23,523 bases of DNA. Origin: Actinomycetes bacterium. Lineage in GTDB: Bacteria; Actinomycetota; Acidimicrobiia; Acidimicrobiales; JAKAOS01. Position numbers and translations under genes: made by a program. The stretch spans positions 1 through 23,523 of the forward strand of contig JAJYGW010000246.1 in the NCBI GenBank assembly GCA_021790615.1, in the 5' to 3' direction. Shown in pieces: positions 1 through 6,710 of the stretch. The notes beneath the pieces were generated by a model. That model did not search any database. It saw nothing but the letters and a program-made list of their open reading frames with translations, and was not told the DNA's origin. Position 1 is the stretch's first letter, and every line of letters begins with the position of its first letter.

Positions 1-894
1 ATCCTCGAAGCGGTCCCGCAGGTCCTCGTAGTAGGTGTCCGGGACCCGCATGAACTCGAGGCCACGCGCCTCGAGCGCCTGCACGGAGGAGACGATGTCG
101 TCGGTGGCAATTGCGATGTGCTGCAGCCCGGGTCCGTTGTAGAAGTCCAGGTACTCGTCGACCTGGGAGCGCTTCTTACCGGGTGCCGGCTCGTTGATCG
201 GGAACTTGATCCGGCCGACGCCGTCGGACACGACCTTCGACATGAGGGCGGAGTACTCGGTCGAGATGTCCTCGTCCGTGAAGCCCTGGATGAGGTGGAA
301 CCCGAGCACCTTCTCGTAGAAGTCGACCCAGAAGTTCATCCGGTTCAGCTCGACGTTCGCGACGGAGTGGTCGAAGTCGAGCAGCCCGACGGGCGGAAGC
401 GGGTCCGGCACGGTCGTGCGGGCTTCGTAGCCCGGCGCGAACTCGCCGCTGTAGTCGGAACGCTCCACGAAGGTGTGGACGGTCTCGCCGTAGGCGCCGA
501 TCGTGGCACGGCGGACGATGCCGTGGTCGTCCTTCTCGTCCCACGGGCCTCTCATCGGCACGGCGCCGCGCCGCACGGCCTCCTTGAAGGCGGCCTCCGC
601 ATCGGCTACCCGCAGGGCGATGTCCCTCGCCCCGTCGCCGTGACGGGCGACGTGGCGGGCGATCTCGGTGCCCTCGCGAAGTGAGCTCGTGACGACGAGG
701 CGCAGCTTGCCCTGCTGCAGCACGTAGGACACCTTGTCGCGCACCCCGGTCTCCGGGCCCGCATAGGCGACGATGTCGAAACCCCACCCGGTCCGGTAGA
801 AGTGCGCCGCCTGGAGCGCGTTGCCGACCCAGAGCTCGATGGCGTCGACGGCTTCGAGGTCGAGCGGATCGTGGTCGGGTGCCGTGGTGCTCAT
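1..894 (-). CDS. hppD: 4-hydroxyphenylpyruvate dioxygenase (partial, 3' end outside window)
   Basis: Non-haem Fe(II) enzyme of tyrosine catabolism that converts 4-hydroxyphenylpyruvate to homogentisate in the cytosol. The 298 visible residues cover the N-terminal vicinal-oxygen-chelate domain and most of the catalytic one; family members are usually 360-400 residues, so about 70-100 are missing. Two iron ligands are recognisable: His176 in FDHSVANVE and His259 in LQHIAIATDD. The third ligand, a Glu near the C-terminus, lies beyond the edge. DTYYEDL near residue 288 is also typical. The ATG at 894 is preceded by GGAGG (900-904) with 5 nt between, and MSTTAPDHDPLDL is an ordinary N-terminus. 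Identity is by motif recall; a hydroxymandelate synthase is the main alternative, since both share this fold. Confidence 0.93.
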   Translation of the reverse strand, partial: MSTTAPDHDPLDLEAVDAIELWVGNALQAAHFYRTGWGFDIVAYAGPETGVRDKVSYVLQQGKLRLVVTSSLREGTEIARHVARHGDGARDIALRVADAEAAFKEAVRRGAVPMRGPWDEKDDHGIVRRATIGAYGETVHTFVERSDYSGEFAPGYEARTTVPDPLPPVGLLDFDHSVANVELNRMNFWVDFYEKVLGFHLIQGFTDEDISTEYSALMSKVVSDGVGRIKFPINEPAPGKKRSQVDEYLDFYNGPGLQHIAIATDDIVSSVQALEARGLEFMRVPDTYYEDLRDRFED

Positions 895-950
895 GAGAAC
901 CTCCATGCGGGCGAGTGGACGCCGCTGTCGTTGTCCCGCTCCTGACGATA
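895..950 (-). promoter_or_regulatory. Putative promoter and RBS of hppD
   Basis: Read on the minus strand, TATCGT (950-945) fits an actinobacterial TANNNT -10 box. The leader of about 40 nt carries GGAGG (904-900) ending 5 nt before the ATG. No convincing -35 box is visible. Confidence 0.35.
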
Positions 951-965
951 GTCACGACGGTCCGC

Positions 966-1534
966 TCACGGGGCTGCGTCGCACCGGCGCAGTAGCTCGT
1001 GCAGGGCAGGCTCGAGGCCTTCGCAGTAAGTCGGGAACGGGTGGGTCGAGGAAGGCCGAGTACGCCTCGGCGAGCTCGCATCCGACCGGGCCGCCTCCGA
1101 GGACGGCGACCGTTTCGGGCTGGTCGGCGCTGCGGAGGGCGTCGTCGCTCGTCCATGCGCCGATCTGGTCGATGCCGTCGATCGGGGGGATCGACGGCTC
1201 GGAGCCCGTCGCGATGACGAGGCGCTTCCAGGTGATCGGCTGTGCCGTGCCGTCAGGGGCCGTCACCTCGGCTTCGCCCGGCCGAGCGGCGCACCGACGC
1301 CGAGCGCAGGATGGCCTTTGACGGCATGCAGGCGACGAAGGGACACTCGCCGCCGACGAGGGCACGCTCGACGACGGCCACGCGGTAGGGGACGCGCTCG
1401 CAGCCTGACTCTTCGGCGAGTGCCTGGCAGAGCTCCTCGGCGCCGGATCCACCCCCGATGACCAGCACTTCGACCTGCAGAGCGCCTGGCGACGGAATGT
1501 CGGGGGCAGCTCTCGGGTATTCCCTAGACGGCAT
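966..1534 (-). pseudogene. Degenerate FAD/NAD-dependent pyridine nucleotide-disulfide oxidoreductase, three fragments
   Basis: Three pieces of one flavoprotein disulfide reductase (dihydrolipoamide dehydrogenase/mercuric reductase superfamily) follow in the correct order but in different frames. Fragment 1 (ATG at 1534 to about 1290) holds the FAD dinucleotide motif [11 protein letters not shown] and the redox-disulfide region [19 protein letters not shown] (C-x4-C). Fragment 2 (about 1285-1055) holds the IATGSEP segment and the NAD motif [16 protein letters not shown]. Fragment 3 (about 1050-966) reads [18 protein letters not shown] and then stops, which resembles the C-terminal tail of the dimerisation domain. 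Intact relatives have about 450-480 residues; about 190 codons remain. Two internal deletions with frame changes are the simplest explanation: roughly 60 codons after the CxxxxC motif and about 200 between the NAD motif and the tail. A functional product is very unlikely. Confidence 0.8.
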
Positions 1535-1633
1535 GGATGCCCGACACCCGCTGCGCGACGCCCTCCACCAGGGGGGCGAGAGCGACCGCTGCCCACGGAG
1601 CTCGCGGGCCGTGGGAACAGGAGGTTGAGTGAG

Positions 1634-2287
1634 ATGTTCAGAAGGTCACGACAAGCTGCATACGAGGAGGGCGCCTACGACCCGGCCGCCACGCCGGGTC
1701 CGGCAGGTACGGCTTCAGGGTCGGCCGGTCCTGTGACGACGGCCGCGCCACTGGCAACTGCGGCACCCGCCGTCGTCAACCCGGGGGCTGGCGCGAGCCT
1801 CGGGACCGTCGGCATCCTGACCGTGCTCTTCGGGGCGTGGGCCGGGATCGTGCCGTTCGTCGGGCCGCTCTTCGGCTACAACGCGAACGGTACGAAGGCG
1901 TGGGTGTGGAACCTGCCGCACGCGCTGATCTGGCTCGCGCCCGGTGCCGTCGCGGTGGTGATGGGTCTCATGATGCTGTCGCGGGCGCCGGTGGCGCGAG
2001 CCGGTCTCGGCGGTCGCGGGCACATCTGGACTGGGCTCGTCACGGCGTGCTGCGGCGCCTGGCTCGTGTTCGCGCTCGTCGCCTGGCCAGTCGCCGAGGG
2101 CACGCAGGTGATCCGCCCATCGAGCGCGTGGTGGCACTTCCTCTACACGCTGGGCTTCATGTTCGGCCCGGGCTGCGTGCTCATGCTGCTCGGCGGGATC
2201 GCGATGGGTCTCGCGACCTTGACCCGCCGTGCTTCCACGGTCGTCGCCCAGTCGACGCCGCTCCGGGACCGGGCGATCGCAGCCTGA
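1634..2287 (+). CDS. Four-helix integral membrane protein of unknown function
   Basis: I do not recognise a family. The 217-residue product starts with a polar, Ala/Pro/Thr/Gly-rich stretch of about 52 residues, probably disordered. Four hydrophobic segments follow at about residues 56-82, 96-116, 130-153 and 168-195, then a short basic tail. The second loop contains GRGHIWTG, and the fourth helix begins after a Trp-rich SSAWWHF. The ATG at 1634 is chosen because AGGAGG (1619-1624) lies 9 nt upstream; the in-frame TTG at 1625 directly abuts that site and is too close. The gene stands alone between the oxidoreductase wreck and convergent gadB. The layout resembles small actinobacterial membrane proteins annotated only as hypothetical. 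Confidence 0.75.
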   Translation: MFRRSRQAAYEEGAYDPAATPGPAGTASGSAGPVTTAAPLATAAPAVVNPGAGASLGTVGILTVLFGAWAGIVPFVGPLFGYNANGTKAWVWNLPHALIWLAPGAVAVVMGLMMLSRAPVARAGLGGRGHIWTGLVTACCGAWLVFALVAWPVAEGTQVIRPSSAWWHFLYTLGFMFGPGCVLMLLGGIAMGLATLTRRASTVVAQSTPLRDRAIAA

Positions 2288-2310
2288 CCCTCGGCGCCTC
2301 GGCGGTCCGT

Positions 2311-2328
2311 GCCGCCCGAGCGGGCGGC
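2311..2328. terminator. Hairpin between convergent genes
   Basis: GCCGCCC (2311-2317) and GGGCGGC (2322-2328) form a perfect 7-bp stem with a GAGC loop, in the 45-bp gap between the membrane-protein gene and gadB, whose 3' ends face each other. There is no T run on either side, so termination is inferred from position and stem stability. Confidence 0.5.
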
Positions 2329-2332
2329 GGAT

Positions 2333-3748
2333 TCAGTGGTGGAACGCCGTCCGCTCCCTCTGGGCGGCGTCGGCCGGTCCAAGGGAACCGCCTGTGCCGG
2401 CGCCGCCTGATGTCCCCGTCAAGCGATCAGTGACGGCGTGCAGGTCCCGGAGGAAAAGGTGGGCGAGGTCGCGTGAGAAGCCGTTCCTCACGACGATGCG
2501 GAGCACCGACACGTCCTCCATCCCGGTCGGCATGGGATAGGCCGGGACGAGCCATCCCTTCGCTCGCAGCGCGTCTGAGACGTCGTAGACGCTGAAGGCC
2601 GTGCCGACCGTCCGAAACGCGAACACCGGAATCCCACGCCCACCGGACACGAGCGCGTATTCGGGCATCGCCGAGATCTCGTCGCCGAGCCACGACGCAG
2701 TCTCCCGGCACGCCTGCTGGACTTCGCGGTACCCCTCCTCCCCGAGACGGAGGAAGTTGAAGTACTGGGCGGCGACCTGGGCTCCGGGCCGTGAGAAGTT
2801 CAGGGCGAACGTCGGCATCTCGCCGCCGAGGTAGTCGACCCTGAACACGAGCTCCTCGGGCAGCGCGGCCGTCTCACGCCAGACGATCCAGCCGACCCCT
2901 GGGTAGACGAGGCCGTACTTGTGGCCGGAGGTGTTGATCGACTGCACTCTCGGCAGGCGGAAGTCCCAGTCCAGATCAGCGTCGATGAAGGGTGCCACCA
3001 TGGCGCCGCTCGCGCCGTCGACGTGCACCGGGACGTCCGGGCCACCCGAGGCGGCGAGCCGGTCGAGCGCTGCGCAGATCTCCTGCACCGGCTCGTAGGC
3101 GCCGTCGTAGGTGCTCCCGAGGACGGCGACGACGCCGATGGTGTTCTCGTCGCAGCGCTCGACCGCCTTGTCCGCGGTGAGGTGCGCCACGTCCGGCCCG
3201 ACGGGCACGAGGCGGGGTTCGACGTCCCAGTAGCGGCAGAACTTCTCCCAACAGACCTGGACGTTCGCTCCCATGACGAGGTTCGGCCGGTCCGAGGCGA
3301 GGCCGGCTGCCTGCCGCGCCTTTCTCCAGCGCCACTTGAGCGCGAGACCGCCGAGCATGCACGCCTCGCTCGATCCGGTGGTGGAGCAGCCGGTTGCGTC
3401 GCCGTCACCGTCGGCGTGCCAGAGCCGCGCCAGGATGTTCACGCACCGTCGCTCGAGCTCGGCGGTCTGGGGATACTCGTCCTTGTCGATCATGTTCTTC
3501 TCGGCGCACTCCGCCATGAGCCTGCCGGCCTCGGGCTCCATCCACGTGGTGACGAACGTTGCGAGGTTGAGCCGGGCGTTCCCGTCGAGCATCAGCTCGT
3601 CGTGGACGATCTGGTAGGCGGTGGAGGCTGGCATCGACCTCGCCGGCAGGGCGTGTCGCGGGATCTCGCGGTCGAGGTTCCCGGCGAACTGTGGCCGGAC
3701 GCTGAGCGGCTCTTCGGCGTGACTCGGGGCGTTTCGGTGCAGGGGCAT
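2333..3748 (-). CDS. gadB: Glutamate decarboxylase
   Basis: PLP-dependent cytosolic enzyme that converts glutamate to GABA and CO2, consuming a proton. The 471 residues match the family's usual 460-470 and align from end to end with E. coli GadB from memory. Seen in the sequence: LDGNARLNLATF (54-65), GSSEACMLGG (125-134), the cofactor-site region VHVDGASGAM (241-250), and the PLP lysine Lys277 in NTSGHKYGL. The protein ends AFHH. E. coli GadB ends with a His-Thr pair whose His465 caps the active site at neutral pH, so His470 or His471 could play that part (inference). No GABA antiporter gene is adjacent, so a role in an acid-resistance pair cannot be shown here. The start at 3748 has no clear Shine-Dalgarno. 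The first 35 residues are weakly conserved and the true start could be slightly internal. Confidence 0.93.
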   Translation of the reverse strand: MPLHRNAPSHAEEPLSVRPQFAGNLDREIPRHALPARSMPASTAYQIVHDELMLDGNARLNLATFVTTWMEPEAGRLMAECAEKNMIDKDEYPQTAELERRCVNILARLWHADGDGDATGCSTTGSSEACMLGGLALKWRWRKARQAAGLASDRPNLVMGANVQVCWEKFCRYWDVEPRLVPVGPDVAHLTADKAVERCDENTIGVVAVLGSTYDGAYEPVQEICAALDRLAASGGPDVPVHVDGASGAMVAPFIDADLDWDFRLPRVQSINTSGHKYGLVYPGVGWIVWRETAALPEELVFRVDYLGGEMPTFALNFSRPGAQVAAQYFNFLRLGEEGYREVQQACRETASWLGDEISAMPEYALVSGGRGIPVFAFRTVGTAFSVYDVSDALRAKGWLVPAYPMPTGMEDVSVLRIVVRNGFSRDLAHLFLRDLHAVTDRLTGTSGGAGTGGSLGPADAAQRERTAFHH

Positions 3749-3861
3749 GGCCGTAAATCTCGCGCGTCCCAGATCGCCTCGAAAAGGTCGAGCTCGCCGT
3801 CACGCACGCCGCCACCCACGTGCATGTCCGATTTCCGCCAGACGGGCGCGCACCCTGCTGG

Positions 3862-3867
3862 GATACT
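3862..3867 (+). promoter_or_regulatory. Putative leaderless -10 box of ada-alkA
   Basis: GATACT lies exactly 7 nt before the ATG at 3875, and there is no Shine-Dalgarno. Transcription would then start at or next to the start codon. The same arrangement precedes the genes at 6062 and 6711. Confidence 0.45.
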
Positions 3868-3874
3868 GGCTCGC

Positions 3875-5452
3875 ATGCACGAGGATGATCTCCGCTACCG
3901 GGCGGTGCAGAGCCGTGACGCCCGTTTCGACGGGTGGTTCTTCGTGGCAGTGACCTCGACAGGCATCTACTGCCGGCCGAGCTGCGCGTCCGTCGTGCCG
4001 AGGCGGGACCGGGTGCGTTTCTTCCCGACCGCCGCGGCAGCGCAGCGTTCCGGCTTCCGAGCGTGCAAGCGGTGCAGGCCCGACGCTGCGCCCGGGTCGC
4101 CTGAGTGGAACCGGCGAGGTGACGTCGTCGGCCGGGCGATGCGGTACATCTCCGACGGGGTCGTCGACCGCGAGGGCGTGTCGGGGCTCGCCGCGCGTCT
4201 CGGATACAGCGCGAGGCAGCTGGGGCGACTCCTGGTCGCCGAAGTCGGAGCCGGCCCGCTCGAGCTGGCGCGAGCGCAGCGCGCCCAACTTGCGCGGATC
4301 CTCCTCGAGACCACGTCGTTGCGCGCGGCCGAGATCGCCTTCGCGGCCGGGTTCGGGAGCGTGCGCCAGTTCAACGACACGGTGCTCGCCGTCTTCGCCG
4401 AGACGCCGACCGCCTTGCGGGCCCGTGCGGCGCGGCGGCCGGGAGCTGCGGTCGGGCTCGCCCCGGGCTCTGGCGGCGCCGTGACCCTTCGTCTCGCATT
4501 CCGCCCACCGCTCGCCGGCGCGCAGCTGTGGGGGTTCCTCTCGGCGCGGGCCGTCCCGGGCGTCGAAGCGGGAGACGAATCGCGCTACAGCCGGTCGTTG
4601 CGCCTGCCGAACGGTGCGGGGGTGGCGGACGTGCGAGCGCCCGTCGACGGCGAGACCTGGTGTCGCGCCACTCTGTGGCTCGAGGACTTGCGGGACCTGA
4701 ACAGCGCCGTCAAGCGGCTGCGGCAGCTCTTCGACCTCGACTCCGACCCGTCGGCAGTCGCCGAGGTGCTGGCGAGCGACCCGATCCTGGCGAGGGCGGT
4801 GTCGGGGCGCCCCGGCTTGCGAGTCCCCGGCCACGTCGACGGCGACGAGCTGGCCGTGCGCGCCGTTCTCGGCCAGCAGGTCAGCGTCGCCGGTGCGAGG
4901 ACGCTGGCGGGACGGCTCGCCTCCCGGTACGGAGCACCGCTCCCGGATTCGATCCGGTCACGGTTGCCCGAAGGACTCGGGATCGAGCGGACCTTCCCGT
5001 CCCCCGAGACCATCGCCTCCCTGTCACCTGCCGACCTCCCGATGCCGGTGAGCCGCGCCAAGGCGTTGATCGGGCTCGCGGATGCGCTCGCGTTCGGGAA
5101 GGTGAGGTTGGATCCTGGTGCAGACCGCGAGGAGGCGTGCGCCCGGCTCCTCGAGCTTCCCGGGATCGGTCGGTGGACCATCGCGTACGTGAGGATGCGG
5201 GCGCTGGCGGATCCGGACGCATACCTGCCGAGCGACCTCGGTGTTCGGCGCGCCCTCGAGCGCGCCGGTCTGCCCGGCGACGAGCGTTCTGCCACCGCCA
5301 TGGGCGAGCGGTGGCGGCCGTATCGGGCCTACGCCCTCCAGTACGTGTGGTCGGGAGCGCTCGGCAGTGCCGGGGACGGCGCTGCGCGAGGTCCCCTCGA
5401 GCAGATGACGCAGGCGACGAGGGCCGAGAGAGACGAGGAGAACGTGGCATGA
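3875..5452 (+). CDS. alkA: Ada N-terminal/AraC domain fused to AlkA 3-methyladenine DNA glycosylase
   Basis: A 525-residue fusion of a methyl-sensing regulator with a base-excision repair glycosylase. Residues 1-75 are an Ada zinc domain: Cys33, Cys37, Cys64 and Cys67 have the same spacing as the E. coli Ada zinc ligands Cys38, 42, 69 and 72, so methyl-phosphotriester repair at Cys33 is expected. Residues 80-185 are an AraC-type helix-turn-helix pair (LAARLGYSARQLGRLL, IAFAAGFGSVRQFND). Residues 200-500 are an AlkA-like domain with the helix-hairpin-helix LPGIGRWTIAYV (428-439) and catalytic Asp454 in LPSDLGV. The open frame continues upstream to 2921, antisense to gadB, but the Ada domain begins here. 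Ada-AlkA fusions are known in Actinobacteria. It overlaps ogt by 4 bp, giving one alkylation-damage operon, probably autoactivated by methylated Ada (family knowledge). Confidence 0.93.
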   Translation: MHEDDLRYRAVQSRDARFDGWFFVAVTSTGIYCRPSCASVVPRRDRVRFFPTAAAAQRSGFRACKRCRPDAAPGSPEWNRRGDVVGRAMRYISDGVVDREGVSGLAARLGYSARQLGRLLVAEVGAGPLELARAQRAQLARILLETTSLRAAEIAFAAGFGSVRQFNDTVLAVFAETPTALRARAARRPGAAVGLAPGSGGAVTLRLAFRPPLAGAQLWGFLSARAVPGVEAGDESRYSRSLRLPNGAGVADVRAPVDGETWCRATLWLEDLRDLNSAVKRLRQLFDLDSDPSAVAEVLASDPILARAVSGRPGLRVPGHVDGDELAVRAVLGQQVSVAGARTLAGRLASRYGAPLPDSIRSRLPEGLGIERTFPSPETIASLSPADLPMPVSRAKALIGLADALAFGKVRLDPGADREEACARLLELPGIGRWTIAYVRMRALADPDAYLPSDLGVRRALERAGLPGDERSATAMGERWRPYRAYALQYVWSGALGSAGDGAARGPLEQMTQATRAERDEENVA

Positions 5453-5976
5453 GCAGGGACACGACATCATGGATGGTGGAGGGTGACGAGTGGTGGGTCG
5501 TCGACACGCCGTATGGCGAGATGCTGCTGGCAGGAAGTGAGGATGAGCTGCATCACGTCTTGCTGCCGAACGCGACCGAGGAGGTGCGCGAGACGCTCGA
5601 GGACGAGCGGGAAGGACGCCCGGGCGCCGTGGCAGAGGCGGAGCAGCAGATGAAGGAGTACTTCGCCGGCGAGAGGCTGCAGTTCGAGCTGCCCCTCGAT
5701 CCGCGCGGGACGCCGTTCCAGCGCTCGGTGTGGTTCGCGCTCGGTCAGATCCCCTACGGCGAGACGTCAACGTACGGGCAGGTGGCGGCGAGAGTCGGCC
5801 ACCCGACGGCGTTCCGCGCCGTCGGGGCGACGAACGCACGCAACCCGCTCCCGATCGTGCTCCCGTGTCACCGCGTGATCGGCTCGAACGGGAAGCTCGT
5901 CGGCTTCGGAGGCGGGATCGCGCTGAAGGAGCAGCTGCTCGCCCACGAGCGAGGGGTGCTGGCGGGCCGGGGCTGA
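5449..5976 (+). CDS. ogt: Methylated-DNA--protein-cysteine S-methyltransferase
   Basis: Suicide repair enzyme that moves the alkyl group from O6-alkylguanine (or O4-alkylthymine) in DNA to its own cysteine. It has 175 residues, typical of Ogt. The active site is IVLPCHRVIGSNGKLVGFGG with acceptor Cys140; TYGQVAARVGHPTAFRAVG (108-126) is the DNA-binding helix-turn-helix with its Arg finger, and NARNPLPI lies just before the active site. The start is the ATG of the ATGA overlap with the stop of ada-alkA (5449-5452), and GAGGAG (5435-5440) stands 8 nt upstream. Translational coupling links direct reversal to AlkA base excision. The same frame is open far upstream inside alkA, but that part is not conserved. 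Confidence 0.96.
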   Translation: MSRDTTSWMVEGDEWWVVDTPYGEMLLAGSEDELHHVLLPNATEEVRETLEDEREGRPGAVAEAEQQMKEYFAGERLQFELPLDPRGTPFQRSVWFALGQIPYGETSTYGQVAARVGHPTAFRAVGATNARNPLPIVLPCHRVIGSNGKLVGFGGGIALKEQLLAHERGVLAGRG

Positions 5977-5990
5977 GCCGGCGCCGATGC

Positions 5991-6011
5991 GGCTGCGGCG
6001 CCGCCGCGGCC
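5991..6011 (+). terminator. GC-rich hairpin after ogt
   Basis: GGCTGCGGC and GCCGCGGCC pair over 9 bp (one T-G wobble) around a GCC loop, starting 15 nt after the ogt stop. It has no T tract. It could end the alkA-ogt transcript or simply reflect very GC-rich intergenic DNA. Confidence 0.3.
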
Positions 6012-6048
6012 GCCGGCCGGGTGGGCCACGCGACGGCACCGCCGGCGG

Positions 6049-6054
6049 TACCGT
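6049..6054 (+). promoter_or_regulatory. Putative leaderless -10 box
   Basis: TACCGT lies exactly 7 nt before the ATG at 6062, which has no Shine-Dalgarno. It fits TANNNT with transcription starting at the start codon. Confidence 0.5.
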
Positions 6055-6061
6055 GCAAGTC

Positions 6062-6688
6062 ATGACCAGCGTGGCGCAGTCAGAACGCCAGGCGCTCTGC
6101 TCCCTTCTCGAGGACAAGGGACCGCTCGCGCCGACCCTCTGCGAAGGGTGGGTCACCTCTGACCTGGCCGCCCACCTCTTCGTTCGTGAGTCAAGACCGT
6201 GGGCGGGCGCCGGCATGGTGGTGCGCCCGCTTGCCGGCCTGACGCAGTCGGCCATGGACTCGGCGAAACGGACCTACGGCTACGAAGGCCTCATCCGCCG
6301 CGTCCGATCCGGTCCGCCCCTCCCTTTCAAGCTGCTCGACGAGCAGGTGAACACCGCCGAGTACTTCGTGCACCATGAAGATGTCCGCCGTGCCGGCGAC
6401 GAGAACCCGGGGTCCCGGGAGGACAAGCAGCTCGACGACGCCCTGTGGGCAAGGCTCCGCCGTGGTGCACGACTGCTCGCGCGACGGGTGCGTGGGGCCG
6501 GCCTCGAGCTCGTGGCACCGGGGTACGGCTCGATCACGGCTCGCCCGGGAGCCCCGAAGGTCACCATGACCGCAAGCCCCCAGGAGCTCACCTTGTACCT
6601 GTTCGGGCGGCAGTCGGTCGCCAAGGTGGAGCTGGACGGTCCCGCTGACGCAGTCGCTGCGGTGGAGAAGTCGAACTTCGGCATCTGA
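6062..6688 (+). CDS. TIGR03085 family metal-binding protein (mycothiol maleylpyruvate isomerase/DinB-like fold)
   Basis: The 208-residue protein matches the actinobacterial TIGR03085 family along its whole length, from memory. Seen: the N-terminal SERQALCSLLEDKGPLAPTL, then CEGWVTSDLAAHLFVRESRP with His38, the YFVHHEDVRRA motif with His104 and His105, and the C-terminal LYLFGRQSVAKVELDGP. The family belongs to the DinB/MDMPI superfamily of four-helix metal-binding proteins, several of which use mycothiol. The histidines are the expected metal ligands. No reaction has been assigned to TIGR03085 that I know of, so substrate and role are open. The start is the first ATG after a -10-like TACCGT. 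It sits between ogt and pafBC, but its own promoter suggests a separate transcript. Confidence 0.85.
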   Translation: MTSVAQSERQALCSLLEDKGPLAPTLCEGWVTSDLAAHLFVRESRPWAGAGMVVRPLAGLTQSAMDSAKRTYGYEGLIRRVRSGPPLPFKLLDEQVNTAEYFVHHEDVRRAGDENPGSREDKQLDDALWARLRRGARLLARRVRGAGLELVAPGYGSITARPGAPKVTMTASPQELTLYLFGRQSVAKVELDGPADAVAAVEKSNFGI

Positions 6689-6697
6689 GACGGCACC

Positions 6698-6703
6698 TAC
6701 CAT
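6698..6703 (+). promoter_or_regulatory. Putative leaderless -10 box of pafBC
   Basis: TACCAT lies exactly 7 nt before the ATG at 6711, in a 22-bp gap with no Shine-Dalgarno. Same architecture as at 6049. Confidence 0.5.
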
Positions 6704-6710
6704 CGGCGGC

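Noticed and set aside
2921..3874. A long upstream extension of the Ada-AlkA reading frame
   Set aside because: It is antisense to glutamate decarboxylase, has no domain, and the Ada zinc domain starts right at the ATG at 3875, which has its own -10-like box.
3749..3874. An Ada-box (AAAT-N6-GCAA) for self-activation of ada-alkA
   Set aside because: One AAAT is present (about 3755) but no GCAA at the right distance; the actinobacterial operator may differ, so I do not call it.
3820..6710. PafBC-dependent promoter motif (TTGTCRGTG-N8-TANNNT) upstream of the repair genes
   Set aside because: I checked the expected place upstream of the -10 boxes at 3862, 6049, 6698, 21802 and 23138 and found no match, so control of these genes by the local PafBC is not supported.
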